A stretch of DNA of 25,895 nt from Geobacter sp. UBA5735 (GTDB lineage Bacteria; Desulfobacterota; Desulfuromonadia; Geobacterales; Geobacteraceae): contig DIFZ01000053.1 in NCBI GenBank assembly GCA_002419385.1, positions 1 to 25,895 of the forward strand, read 5' to 3'. Positions within the stretch are counted from its first letter, which is position 1, and each line of letters opens with the position of its first letter. Positions 1 to 7,873 of the stretch are shown here, one piece after another. The notes under the pieces are model-generated. The model ran no database searches. It was not told the DNA's origin and saw only the letters and a program-made list of their open reading frames with translations. The position numbers and the translations under genes were made by a program.

Positions 1-80
1 TTTCATAGAACTTTTGACACTATCTAATATGGCCCATATGCGATGCGAGGCCAGGCAAAACATCCATTGCACTATGATGA

Positions 81-1151
81 CTACTCGAAACCGACCAGGT
101 CGGAAACCTGCGCCTTGCCGCCTTCCCTGACAGCCGCGAATGCGCCGTCAGTGCCGACAAACCCGCGGATTTCCACTATGGCTGCCTTCTGTCCCGGAGC
201 ATATCCCAGTTTTTCGATGATCTTGCCGCTCCGGTAAAGGTTCAGCGCCATCCCGATGCCGAGCCCTGATTCCTTGCCTGCATTGAGATATATCCGGTCG
301 CCCTCCACGGCAACCACTCTGCCATACCATGGAACGAAAGCCGCCACATCTCTGACCTGAATGGACAGCTCGCGGAGCGCCCGGTCGATCGCCAGGCCCC
401 TGGCATGCGCGTCGGACCGGGGATAGTCCCCGATCAATGCCTCGAGTTTGCGGACCAGGGACCCGCCGTGCGTTTCATAGACCTCGGCGGCCAAAGCTTT
501 TCCGGGAACCACCCCTTCCGGCGCAGTCAGACAGACCGCCAGTGTGGCGGCAAAATCCTCCTGCAGCTTCCTGCTGAGCGCCGAGCGTTCGCTCACCGTA
601 CCTGCCGAGGCATAGCGTGAAACAAACGCAGCCTGGGCCGCATCGACCAAATTGTCAGCGGAAGCTTTCTTCATCTCGCTGCTGAAGCGGGACTGGAGCG
701 AATGCTGCCCAGCTTCGATGACGAATATCTTGTGCCTGGCAGTGCGTGCAGGTATCTGCCTTACCGGTGCAACCTCAGGAGCCGGCTTTGCAGCCGGCAC
801 AGGCGGCAGAACCGGGGGAGGTTGAACCGGGGGAGACGGAACAGGGGAAGGCTGAACTGCCGGAACCTGCTGGGCCGCGGCCGTCTGCGGAGCTGCCTGC
901 TGCCCGCCGCTTTCCGCATGCGAGCCTTTCAGTGACGCCACGCCCTTCTCCAAGACCTCGCCGCCGCGTGGAATGCCTTGCTCCACATAGCTGCGCGGAA
1001 CCCATATGGTGGGTGGCGCACCGGGAGACATGGTGAGTGCCGGGTTGTCTACTTCCACATAATCGCCAGTATCCTGAACCGTTCCACTGGTACCGGCACA
1101 TCCCCCCAGAATGAAAAACGACGCGATGAGCAACGATGCATATTTCCCCAC
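81..1151 (-). CDS. FlgT-like outer-membrane lipoprotein
   Basis: Predicted 356-residue lipoprotein. The N-terminus is a short charged stretch, a hydrophobic core and a lipobox (ILGGC, Cys18), so the mature protein should be lipid-anchored in the envelope. Residues ~85-130 are a Pro/Ala-rich linker (PVPSPPVQPPPVLPP). The C-terminal ~70 residues (VVAVEGDRIYLNAGKESGLG, then a K-A-A-I-V-E-I strand) resemble the small beta domain at the end of FlgT-type flagellar proteins and related secretion lipoproteins. The start is GTG, with GGGAGG five bases upstream; an overlapping ATG two bases earlier is out of frame. No flagellar genes are in the window, so a flagellar role is not supported here; a general periplasmic or outer-membrane role is safer. 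The gene stands alone, with the next minus-strand gene ending ~380 bases upstream. Confidence 0.75.
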   Translation of the reverse strand: MGKYASLLIASFFILGGCAGTSGTVQDTGDYVEVDNPALTMSPGAPPTIWVPRSYVEQGIPRGGEVLEKGVASLKGSHAESGGQQAAPQTAAAQQVPAVQPSPVPSPPVQPPPVLPPVPAAKPAPEVAPVRQIPARTARHKIFVIEAGQHSLQSRFSSEMKKASADNLVDAAQAAFVSRYASAGTVSERSALSRKLQEDFAATLAVCLTAPEGVVPGKALAAEVYETHGGSLVRKLEALIGDYPRSDAHARGLAIDRALRELSIQVRDVAAFVPWYGRVVAVEGDRIYLNAGKESGLGIGMALNLYRSGKIIEKLGYAPGQKAAIVEIRGFVGTDGAFAAVREGGKAQVSDLVGFE

Positions 1152-1528
1152 ATTTGCCTCCCGGATGACATGATCCGATGACCGGAAAAAGACCGATCAT
1201 CGTTTCTCATGAAAAACTGAACACTTCCCCATGGAATTGAGGAACATTAAATGCTTACCCCACGGGAAGTCAAGAAAATAAATGGTGTTTTATTTTGGGA
1301 AGCGTCAGTTTGGACACGATATCGGCATGGAGGGACGAATTCGTCAGAACGAACAACGTGAGAACATTGTATTGAGCCGTCTGAGGCAAGCCGGCACTTC
1401 AGCAGGTAAACTGGAAGGGTTGGTGAGAGGTGGAAAGCGCCTGTTCGCCTTCCGAGGAAGGACAGGCACCTTCCACGGAAGAGAACATGAAACTGAAAGG
1501 CGCGGGCACGCTCACGGATCGAAACGAG
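1152..1528. other. 377-bp gap with one hairpin, no convincing gene
   Basis: No coding frame is convincing on either strand. A plus-strand open frame at 1282-1539 (85 codons) has an Arg/Gly/His-rich composition typical of chance frames, lacks a ribosome site and runs into the 3' end of the opposite regulator gene. The only clear structure is a hairpin at 1439-1467: an outer stem GCCTGT/ACAGGC around an inner stem CCTTCC/GGAAGG, with a three-base bulge. It lies just downstream of the XRE-cupin gene and could end or stabilise that transcript, but no T-run follows it on the minus strand. Confidence 0.4.
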
Positions 1529-2092
1529 TTATGGCGTGACGACGATCAGCAGTTTCACTTCCGTACCATCAGCGGACAGGAAGCGGTGCTTCAAGGTCGA
1601 ATCGAAATAGATGCTGTCACCTTCCTCGAGTTTGATGCGCTCCTCATCCATCCAGATTTCGGCTACTCCCTTCAACACATAGAGGAATTTTTCCCCTTCG
1701 TGGCTGTAGGTGGTATGTTCAGACACAGGATCGCTGAGGGTAAGGATAAACGGCTCCATTTTTTTGTTCTGTTTGTGGAAGGAAAGGGATTCGTAGGAAT
1801 AACCGTGGCTGGTTCCGGTTGGAGAAATGACGCGGGGAACCTCCCGGCGTTCATTCTTTCGCACTATCTCGAACTTGCATTCTTCTTCGCTTTCGGCAAA
1901 GAACATGCCGATCTTCACGTCAAAGAATTTTGCGATCCTGGAAAGGGTGGCGATGGGAGGGGAAACGTTGTTGTTTTCGATCTGTGATATCAATGCCGGC
2001 GAAAAACCCGTCTCCCTGGCGACCGCCTGCAGGGTCAATTTCTTGGAAAGACGAAGACTTTTCAGTTTTGCCCCTATGTTGTATTCGGACAT
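1529..2092 (-). CDS. XRE-family regulator with C-terminal cupin domain
   Basis: A 187-residue DNA-binding regulator. Residues ~6-60 form a Cro/CI-type helix-turn-helix (LTLQAVARETGFSPALISQI, then ENNNVSPPIATLSRIAKFF). Residues ~110-185 are a cupin barrel (HEGEKFLYVLKGVAEI, LEEGDSIYFDSTLKHRF), the usual small-ligand sensing part in this architecture. The ATG at 2092 is chosen because AGGAG lies six bases upstream; an in-frame TTG at 2107 would place that ribosome site inside the gene. It has its own promoter with a palindrome in the spacer, suggesting autoregulation. It lies downstream of, and in the same direction as, the glcD-glcF pair, so it may sense a metabolite of 2-hydroxyacid oxidation. 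That link is inference; the family also regulates polyamine, sugar and amino-acid genes. Confidence 0.88.
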   Translation of the reverse strand: MSEYNIGAKLKSLRLSKKLTLQAVARETGFSPALISQIENNNVSPPIATLSRIAKFFDVKIGMFFAESEEECKFEIVRKNERREVPRVISPTGTSHGYSYESLSFHKQNKKMEPFILTLSDPVSEHTTYSHEGEKFLYVLKGVAEIWMDEERIKLEEGDSIYFDSTLKHRFLSADGTEVKLLIVVTP

Positions 2093-2151
2093 CAGATACT
2101 CCTGCAACCATGAGATGAACGGGAAGCCGCAGACTCCGCTTTATGTACGCC

Positions 2152-2180
2152 ACTATTGTAAATTTTCAATCTAATGTCAA
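2152..2180 (-). promoter_or_regulatory. Sigma-70-type promoter of the XRE-cupin gene
   Basis: On the minus strand a perfect TTGACA (2180-2175) is followed after 17 bases by AATAGT (2157-2152), four of six matches to the -10 consensus. The start of transcription would fall near 2145, giving a leader of about 50 bases before the ATG at 2092. The surrounding DNA is markedly AT-rich compared with the flanking genes. Confidence 0.6.
2155..2170. promoter_or_regulatory. Operator-like palindrome in the promoter spacer
   Basis: ATTGTAAATTTTCAAT is a 16-bp palindrome with one mismatched symmetric pair (ATTG-n-AAATTT-n-CAAT). It lies between the -35 and -10 boxes of the XRE-cupin promoter and overlaps part of the -10. 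Position and symmetry fit a binding site for a dimeric HTH protein, most simply the product of the downstream gene. Confidence 0.4.
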
Positions 2181-2194
2181 TAAAAAATAGTTTA

Positions 2195-2231
2195 ATATAC
2201 ATAAAACACCTGCCCCGGCTCCCCTGCCGGG
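2195..2231 (-). terminator. Possible terminator downstream of glcF
   Basis: The minus strand reads CCCGGC-AGGGGA-GCCGGG (2231-2214): a six-base-pair GC stem with a six-base loop, followed by GCAGGTGTTTTATG. The T-run is short and starts seven bases after the stem, so termination may be weak. The position, ~65 bases beyond the glcF stop and just before the XRE promoter, supports a transcription boundary here. Confidence 0.4.
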
Positions 2232-2294
2232 AATGGTTGCCGGAATTCGACAAAACCGGTCAGCAAGCACCATCGAGACATGCCAGGCATGCAC

Positions 2295-3563
2295 TCAACG
2301 ATTGCCCGGAGACTTCTCCGCCAGGATTTCCAGAAGGTGGCGGACACGTATCCCGCTCCTCCCCCGGCTGAGGCCATCGGCAATCTGCATCATGCAGCCG
2401 GGGCACCCCGTGGCAACCGTATCCGCCTTTGAATCGGCGATGGCCGCCAACCTGCCTGCATTGACTTCCATGGAGGTATTGTAGTGGTAATAGTTGAACG
2501 TGCCTCCCAAACCGCAACAGGAGGCGGCACGTTCCGTATCCACAAGCTCCAGGCCGGGCAGTGAACGAAGCAGTTGGCGCGGCTCACGGACGACCGACCG
2601 GTTCCTGAGGTGACAGGGATCATGGTAGAAGACACGTTGGCAAGAGCCTGAGCCGTCGGCGGAAGGTTCGAACCCGAACCGCTGGAGCAGGACTGCCGCA
2701 TCGACGGTCTTTTCAGCCAGGGCTTCACAGCGCGATGCCAGTCCCGGAATGCGTTCACCCAGAACGCGCGGGTAAAGCCGGTGGAAAGCCCCGCCGCACG
2801 AAGCGCATGCGGTCACGATGACGTCGGCGGAGCACTTTTCCAGCGCGGCCAGGTTCTTTTCCGCCAGGAAACGGAACGTTTCGAAGTCGCCGCCGGAAAT
2901 CGCCGGGAAGCCGCAACATTGCTGATCCTTCGGGATGATCACCGTGCAGCCCAGCTCTTTCAGCAGGCCCAGGGCCGCCTCGCCGATCTGCGGGTACATG
3001 AAATTGGTCATGCAGCCAATGAAGTAGGCAACCCGGGGCCGGTCCGGCCTGCCCTCCGTCACCTCGGGATGCCTGTCCAGGAAAGGCCTGCGGGGCATGG
3101 CGGGAATTCGGCGCCGGCTGAAGAACCGGAACGGAAAGCGGAGCCTGAGGCCCGATGATGCGGGTATTCTGCGAAAAAGCAGCGGCAGCGCCACGTTTGC
3201 CAGCAGGGCGCAGCCGTTCATGAGCTTTCTGCTGCCGAAGAGCAGCCTGATCATCCGGGAAAGGGGGGTGAGCCCGCGCTTCCGCGCCAGGACTTCCCGG
3301 GCGGCCAGCACGATCAGGTCGGTCGGGACGTCGTTGGCGCACTTCTCCACGCATCTGCCGCAGAGCAGGCACTTTGACATGTCCGCCCGGGTGCGGGCAT
3401 CGAGCGGTACGGTGCCGGTCATGACACCCCGCGCCAGGGCAATCTTCCCCCGGGCGCTTACCGGCTCCCTGCCCAGCACGGAAAACACCGGGCAGTGCGC
3501 ACGGCATGCGCCGCACTTGACGCACTTCTTCAGTTCGTTTTCAATTCTTGCAAGTGGTTCCAT
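2295..3563 (-). CDS. glcF: Glycolate/D-lactate oxidase iron-sulfur subunit
   Basis: A 422-residue GlcF-type electron-transfer subunit that passes electrons from the flavin subunit to the membrane quinone pool or another acceptor. Two ferredoxin-like [4Fe-4S] motifs are visible: CVKCGACRAHCP (Cys14, 17, 20, 24) and CLLCGRCVEKC (Cys65, 68, 71, 75). They are followed by two cysteine-rich CCG domains, one with QQCCGFPA and one with the YHDPCHLRN and CCGLGG motifs. Length matches the family. The ATG at 3563 is chosen because the conserved protein begins MEPLARIENELKKC; no strong ribosome site precedes it, and an upstream in-frame ATG at 3593 is possible. It follows glcD in the same direction after a ~277-base gap filled by a repeat element, so the pair may be a split operon. 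No GlcE-like third subunit is present, so a two-subunit D-lactate or glycolate dehydrogenase fits best; the substrate cannot be told from sequence. Confidence 0.85.
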   Translation of the reverse strand: MEPLARIENELKKCVKCGACRAHCPVFSVLGREPVSARGKIALARGVMTGTVPLDARTRADMSKCLLCGRCVEKCANDVPTDLIVLAAREVLARKRGLTPLSRMIRLLFGSRKLMNGCALLANVALPLLFRRIPASSGLRLRFPFRFFSRRRIPAMPRRPFLDRHPEVTEGRPDRPRVAYFIGCMTNFMYPQIGEAALGLLKELGCTVIIPKDQQCCGFPAISGGDFETFRFLAEKNLAALEKCSADVIVTACASCGGAFHRLYPRVLGERIPGLASRCEALAEKTVDAAVLLQRFGFEPSADGSGSCQRVFYHDPCHLRNRSVVREPRQLLRSLPGLELVDTERAASCCGLGGTFNYYHYNTSMEVNAGRLAAIADSKADTVATGCPGCMMQIADGLSRGRSGIRVRHLLEILAEKSPGNR

Positions 3564-3634
3564 ATCTAATGTTTTTATGTTCCGGCACCTCATCAGACAG
3601 TATGACGGAAACTTTCCCTGAAAAACCCTCGTTG

Positions 3635-3744
3635 GCCACGGATACACACGGATTTACACGGATAAAGGATAAATGCCATCAGAAAAGACCAGGGGAAAAG
3701 AATTTTGTGAATTTCATCCGTGTTCATCAGTGTTCATCCGTGGC
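3635..3744. repeat. Inverted-repeat element of ACACGGAT motifs
   Basis: Two 32-bp arms (3635-3666 and 3713-3744) are inverted copies with 26 of 32 positions matching, separated by 46 bases. Each arm is itself a run of three copies of a roughly 11-base motif: CCACGGATACA / CACGGATTTA / CACGGATAAA on the left, and TCATCCGTGT / TCATCAGTGT / TCATCCGTGG on the right. It encodes nothing and fills the gap between glcD and glcF. Runs of this motif occur as dispersed intergenic repeats in several bacterial genomes; that recollection was not checked. Confidence 0.75.
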
Positions 3745-3840
3745 AAAGGGGTTCTGGTACCGGCTCATCCGGATCAGGTTTAGAACCTCGAATTTGCACG
3801 GTTATTAACCAACTGGTGTGTCCCTTGTTACTGAACGGCA

Positions 3841-5220
3841 CTATTCCGGGAAAATCTTCCCCGGATTGAGGATATTGTTCGGATCCAGCGCCTTCTTTAT
3901 TGCTTTCATGGCGCCAATCTGCGCAGGAGTCAGTTCCATGGTTATGTAGGGAGCCTTGCTGAGCCCCACGCCATGCTCTCCCGACATGCTGCCTCCCCTG
4001 TCCAGCGCTGCCCGGAAAATGTCCCTGACCGCCCTGTCGGCCTTTTCTGCCTGCCCCGGCATGCTCCGGTCGATCATGATGTTCACATGGATATTGCCGT
4101 CCCCGGCATGTCCGAAATTCACTATGGGGATGTCGTACGTTTCCCTGATTTCGTCGATCCTGCGGATGATGTCCGGAATCCGGCTGCGGGGAACCACGAT
4201 GTCCTCGTTGATCTTGTCCGGGTTGACCTTTCGCAGCGCAGGCGAGATGAGCCGCCTGGCTTTCCAGAGGACCTCCGCTTCTGCCGCATCTGCCGCCGCC
4301 CGAAATTCGATCAGCCCCAGCGGGCTGATCAGCACGCCGATATCCGCGGCCTGTCTTTCAACCAGTTCCCGGTCACCGTCAAGCTCGACCAGCAGGGCAG
4401 CGCGGGCATTTCCGGGCATGCCCAGCCGGAACTGGCCCTCAACGCACGCAATCGCCGAATGGTCCATGAATTCCAGGGTGGCCGGGATGATCCTGGCGCG
4501 GATGATCGCGGCCACGGCCGAGGCGGCGCCGTCGATGGATTCAAACATCGCCAGCATGGTCTTGCGCGTTTCAGGCAGTGGCAGGAGACGGAGCACGATC
4601 CGGGTGATGATGCCGAGTGTCCCCTCGCTGCCGCAAAGCAGCTTGGTCAGATCGTAGCCAACGACTCCCTTGAAAGTTTCGCCACCGGTGGTGATGATTT
4701 CTCCGCAGGGAAGCACCACTTCCAGCCCCAGCACGAAGTCCTTGGTCACTCCGTACTTGACCGCCCGGGGGCCGCCGGCGCATTCCGCAACGTTTCCCCC
4801 CAGTGTGGAAAAATTGAGGGAAGCGGGATCGGGAGGATAGAACAGCCCCAGCTTTTCCACTGCGTTCTGCAGGTCCCCCGTCACAACCCCCGGTTCGACC
4901 ACGGCGATCATGTTTTCCGTATCGATGCGGAGTATCCGGTTCATCCGCGTGGTAACGAGAACGATGCCGCCCCCTTTGGGGAGGCTCCCGCCGGAAAACC
5001 CGCTCCCCGCTCCGCGGGGAAAGACCGGCATCCGTTCCCGGTTGGCCAGGGTCATGATCCTGGATATTTCACCGGAATCCGCGGGAAAGACAACGGCATC
5101 GGGCAGGAACTCCATCTGGGTGGCATCGTAGCCGTAGCAGACCAGGTCCTGCCTTTCGACAGCCACATGTTCCCTGCCGACAATTGCCTTCAATTCTTTT
5201 ATGATGTGCATTTTCAGCAC
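3841..5220 (-). CDS. glcD: FAD-linked 2-hydroxyacid oxidase subunit, GlcD type
   Basis: Flavin subunit of a glycolate or D-lactate oxidase, about 459 residues. The N-terminal half is a PCMH-type FAD-binding domain (PDAVVFPADSGEISRIM, PRGAGSGFSGG, then TLGGNVAECAGGPRAVKYG). The C-terminal half is an FAD-oxidase C domain ending with FGHAGDGNIHVNI and SGEHGVGLSK, both hallmarks of the GlcD/D-LDH family. The GTG at 5220 is preferred because GGGAGG lies 11 bases upstream; the ATG at 5211 would leave a 20-base spacing. The open frame continues further upstream, but those residues look non-homologous. It partners with the downstream glcF. A possible promoter lies at 5450-5479. Glycolate, D-lactate or another 2-hydroxyacid could be the substrate. 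Confidence 0.87.
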   Translation of the reverse strand: MLKMHIIKELKAIVGREHVAVERQDLVCYGYDATQMEFLPDAVVFPADSGEISRIMTLANRERMPVFPRGAGSGFSGGSLPKGGGIVLVTTRMNRILRIDTENMIAVVEPGVVTGDLQNAVEKLGLFYPPDPASLNFSTLGGNVAECAGGPRAVKYGVTKDFVLGLEVVLPCGEIITTGGETFKGVVGYDLTKLLCGSEGTLGIITRIVLRLLPLPETRKTMLAMFESIDGAASAVAAIIRARIIPATLEFMDHSAIACVEGQFRLGMPGNARAALLVELDGDRELVERQAADIGVLISPLGLIEFRAAADAAEAEVLWKARRLISPALRKVNPDKINEDIVVPRSRIPDIIRRIDEIRETYDIPIVNFGHAGDGNIHVNIMIDRSMPGQAEKADRAVRDIFRAALDRGGSMSGEHGVGLSKAPYITMELTPAQIGAMKAIKKALDPNNILNPGKIFPE

Positions 5221-5449
5221 GAGTGTACCAACCTCCCTGCCGGCAGTTTCTACGAGGCAATCCGGCGGTTCCTCCCGAATCCGTGGCGTCTGAATGCCGG
5301 GCGAGCGGGATGCCGGGGTCAAACGCCGCTGACCACGTCACGCGCCGCCTGCGACAAATGAACTCCGTCGGGCAATCCGAATCCACCGGCATGCATAGAC
5401 AGAGGCGTTGCGCTCGACAAGGCATGATGGCGTTACGGATTCTGCTATC

Positions 5450-5479
5450 ATCATATAGGAAAGACGGAAAAAATCGCAA
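5450..5479 (-). promoter_or_regulatory. Possible promoter for glcD
   Basis: Minus-strand TTGCGA (5479-5474), an 18-base spacer and TATGAT (5455-5450, five of six -10 matches). It would give a leader of roughly 220 bases before glcD. The match is reasonable but not unique in this AT-richer patch. Confidence 0.35.
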
Positions 5480-5604
5480 CTCGAAAACCACGACCGATCA
5501 CGGTACATCCCTCTTCCTCCGCACCAGCACTCTCTCCGTCAGTGCATCATGGTGAAAAAGCATGACGATGACTGTTCGCAGGAGCGATAGCAACCACTTT
5601 CTGG

Positions 5605-5633
5605 TTGACAAATCACCGGTTTTCCGCTAACTA
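5605..5633 (+). promoter_or_regulatory. Possible promoter for hppA
   Basis: A perfect TTGACA (5605-5610) is followed after 17 bases by TAACTA (5628-5633), a poor -10, with AT-rich sequence around it. Transcription would begin near 5640, directly ahead of the leader hairpins. The -35 is convincing and the -10 is weak. Confidence 0.45.
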
Positions 5634-5650
5634 ATTGCGATTGGATCACC

Positions 5651-5695
5651 AGCGGGGGCACCCCGCTTCTTCTCTTATTTAGCCTTTCAGAAGGC
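5651..5695 (+). promoter_or_regulatory. Two-hairpin leader of hppA
   Basis: Hairpin 1 is AGCGGGG-gca-CCCCGCT (5651-5667), seven perfect pairs with a three-base loop, followed by a pyrimidine run TCTTCTCTTATTT. Hairpin 2 is GCCTT-tcag-AAGGC (5682-5695), ending eight bases before the AGGAGG ribosome site at 5704. The first could be a weak attenuator or an RNA-stabilising 5' hairpin. No known riboswitch family is recognised. Confidence 0.5.
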
Positions 5696-5717
5696 ACATC
5701 AACAGGAGGTTTTTTGC

Positions 5718-7763
5718 ATGGAACAGTACGCCGTAGTATTCGCCCTGGCTTGCGCAGTGGCGGCGGTGGCCTATGGACTTTTTTCGGCCACCTGGATCCT
5801 GAAGCTCCCCCAGGGAAGCGACCGCATGAAGCAGATCGCCGCGGCGATCCAGGAAGGCGCGGGCGCCTACATGAAGCGCCAGTATTCGATTATTGCCGTT
5901 GTGGGCGTGGTGATGTTCGCCATCCTGTTCGCCACCCTCGGATGGAAAACCGCCATTGGATTCGCCGTCGGTGCACTTTTCTCCGGTCTGACCGGCTTTA
6001 TCGGCATGTTCGTCTCGGTCCGCGCCAACATCCGCACCACCGAGGCTGCCAAGTCCGGAATACACAAGGCCCTGAACGTGGCATTCCGGGGGGGCGCCAT
6101 CACCGGCATGCTGGTAGTGGGCCTTGGCCTCCTGGGTGTGGCCGGTTACTACATGGTGCTGCAGCAACTGATGCCCGATGCCCCCGTGAAAGACATTGTC
6201 AGCCAACTGGTTGGCCTGGGCTTCGGGGGTTCCCTCATCTCGATCTTCGCCCGTCTCGGAGGCGGAATTTTCACTAAGGGCGCCGACGTGGGCGCCGACC
6301 TGGTGGGCAAGGTCGAAGCAGGAATTCCCGAAGACGACCCCCGCAATCCGGCTGTTATCGCCGACAACGTGGGCGACAACGTGGGCGACTGCGCCGGCAT
6401 GGCCGCCGACCTTTTCGAAACCTACGCCGTTACCCTGATTGCCGCCATGCTGCTGGGCGCCATCGCCTTCAACAACTTCACCGGCGCGGTCAGCTTCCCG
6501 CTGATCCTGGGCGGCATCTCCATCGTCGCCTCCATCATCGGCACCTTCTTCGTCAAGCTGGGCAGCAACCAGAAGATCATGGGCGCACTCTACAAAGGGC
6601 TGATCGTTTCCGGCGTGCTCGCCTCCATCGCCTTCTATTTCGTCACCGTGCAGATGTTCCCGGAAGGCAACCCCACCGGCTTTTCGGCCATGAACATCTT
6701 CATCTCCGCCGTCGTCGGTCTGGTGGTCACCGGAGCCATCTTCTGGATCACCGAATACTACACCGCAACTGAATACGGTCCGGTGAAACATATCGCCCAG
6801 GCATCCACCACCGGTCATGCCACAAACATCATCGCCGGTCTCGGCGTATCCATGAAATCAACCGCCCTGCCGGTCATCGTCATTTCCGCGGGCATCATCG
6901 TGGCCTTCAACTGCGCCGGAGTTTACGGCATCGCCATTGCCGCCGTTTCCATGCTCTCCCTGACAGGAATCGTTGTGGCCATGGACGCCTACGGCCCCAT
7001 CACCGACAACGCGGGCGGCATCGCCGAGATGGCGGAACTGGACGATTCGGTGCGCGCCGTAACCGACCCGCTGGATGCGGTCGGCAACACCACCAAGGCA
7101 GTCACCAAGGGTTATGCCATCGGCTCCGCCGGCCTGGCCGCGGTTATCCTGTTCACCTCCTACGTTGACGAGTTGAAGCTGGTTGGACAGAACATCGACT
7201 TCTCCCTTTCCGACCCCTACGTCATCGTCGGCCTGTTCATCGGCGGACTCCTCCCCTACTACTTCGCGGCCCTCTGCATGGAAGCAGTCGGCACGGCAGG
7301 CGGCGCCGTTGTGACCGAGGTTCGTCGCCAGTTCCGCGAAATCAAGGGAATCATGGAAGGCACCGGCAAGCCCGATTACGCGACCTGTGTCGACATCGTC
7401 ACCAAATCCGCGCTGAAGGCAATGGTTCTCCCGGGCATCATCCCCATCGCCGCGCCGGTCATCGTCGGCTTCACCCTCGGCCCCAAAGCCCTGGGCGGCG
7501 TGATCGTCGGCACCATCGTAACCGGTATCTTCGTCGCCATCTCCATGACCACCGGCGGCGGCGCCTGGGATAACGCCAAGAAGCTCATCGAAGACGGCAT
7601 CCTCGGCGGCAAGGGTGGCGATGCCCACAAGGCGGCCGTAACCGGCGACACCGTCGGCGACCCCTACAAGGACACCGCCGGTCCGGCAGTCAATCCGATG
7701 ATCAAGATCATCAACATCGTTTCCCTGCTGATCGTTCCCCTGCTGGGCAAGTTCTGGTCCTGA
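5718..7763 (+). CDS. hppA: K+-independent H+-pumping membrane pyrophosphatase
   Basis: A 681-residue integral membrane protein with many hydrophobic helices along its length. It hydrolyses pyrophosphate at the cytoplasmic face and pumps protons across the membrane, recovering energy from biosynthetic PPi. The family's PPi/Mg-binding signature is present as DVGADLVGKVEAGIPEDDPR followed by NVGDNVGDCAGMAADLFETY. The C-terminal acidic motif GDTVGDPYKDTAGPAVNP is also present. In the GNTTKAVTKG segment residue 460 is Lys and residue 463 is Thr; family mutagenesis work links Lys at 460 to K+-independent enzymes, while K+-dependent ones carry Ala. AGGAGG lies eight bases before the ATG. The gene is monocistronic, with a two-hairpin leader and a strong terminator. 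Length is normal for the family. Confidence 0.96.
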   Translation: MEQYAVVFALACAVAAVAYGLFSATWILKLPQGSDRMKQIAAAIQEGAGAYMKRQYSIIAVVGVVMFAILFATLGWKTAIGFAVGALFSGLTGFIGMFVSVRANIRTTEAAKSGIHKALNVAFRGGAITGMLVVGLGLLGVAGYYMVLQQLMPDAPVKDIVSQLVGLGFGGSLISIFARLGGGIFTKGADVGADLVGKVEAGIPEDDPRNPAVIADNVGDNVGDCAGMAADLFETYAVTLIAAMLLGAIAFNNFTGAVSFPLILGGISIVASIIGTFFVKLGSNQKIMGALYKGLIVSGVLASIAFYFVTVQMFPEGNPTGFSAMNIFISAVVGLVVTGAIFWITEYYTATEYGPVKHIAQASTTGHATNIIAGLGVSMKSTALPVIVISAGIIVAFNCAGVYGIAIAAVSMLSLTGIVVAMDAYGPITDNAGGIAEMAELDDSVRAVTDPLDAVGNTTKAVTKGYAIGSAGLAAVILFTSYVDELKLVGQNIDFSLSDPYVIVGLFIGGLLPYYFAALCMEAVGTAGGAVVTEVRRQFREIKGIMEGTGKPDYATCVDIVTKSALKAMVLPGIIPIAAPVIVGFTLGPKALGGVIVGTIVTGIFVAISMTTGGGAWDNAKKLIEDGILGGKGGDAHKAAVTGDTVGDPYKDTAGPAVNPMIKIINIVSLLIVPLLGKFWS

Positions 7764-7783
7764 GGTAAGAAAAGGTTCTCTAT

Positions 7784-7826
7784 AAAAAGGGGGGTGCGGC
7801 TCAAGCTGCACCCCCTTTTTTATTTT
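7784..7826 (+). terminator. Strong intrinsic terminator of hppA
   Basis: GGGGGTGC (7790-7797) pairs with GCACCCCC (7808-7815) around a ten-base loop. It is flanked by AAAAA on the left and TTTTTTATTTT on the right, so the stem extends through A-T pairs. It ends ~20 bases after the hppA stop codon. The A-run makes it potentially bidirectional, but the next gene also reads rightward. Confidence 0.9.
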
Positions 7827-7873
7827 CGTGCTAAAATGTACCGTAAACTCCGAGCAGGAACGGAAACTGAAGC

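Noticed and set aside
14..36. TTGACA near the left edge as a promoter
   Set aside because: The -10 at proper spacing is poor and it points into the 3' end of an opposing gene, with no rightward gene to drive.
1282..1539. Small 85-codon plus-strand frame in the first gap
   Set aside because: No ribosome site or motif, and it overlaps the 3' end of the XRE-cupin gene.
3973..5361. Plus-strand open frame of 462 codons opposite glcD
   Set aside because: It is the mirror of a clear flavin oxidase gene in high-GC DNA; its composition (His/Arg/Gln/Pro-rich) and lack of motifs mark it as a chance frame.
5679..6818. Minus-strand open frame of 379 codons opposite hppA
   Set aside because: Its Gly/Asp/His-rich protein is the antisense of membrane-helix codons, with no ribosome site or domain.
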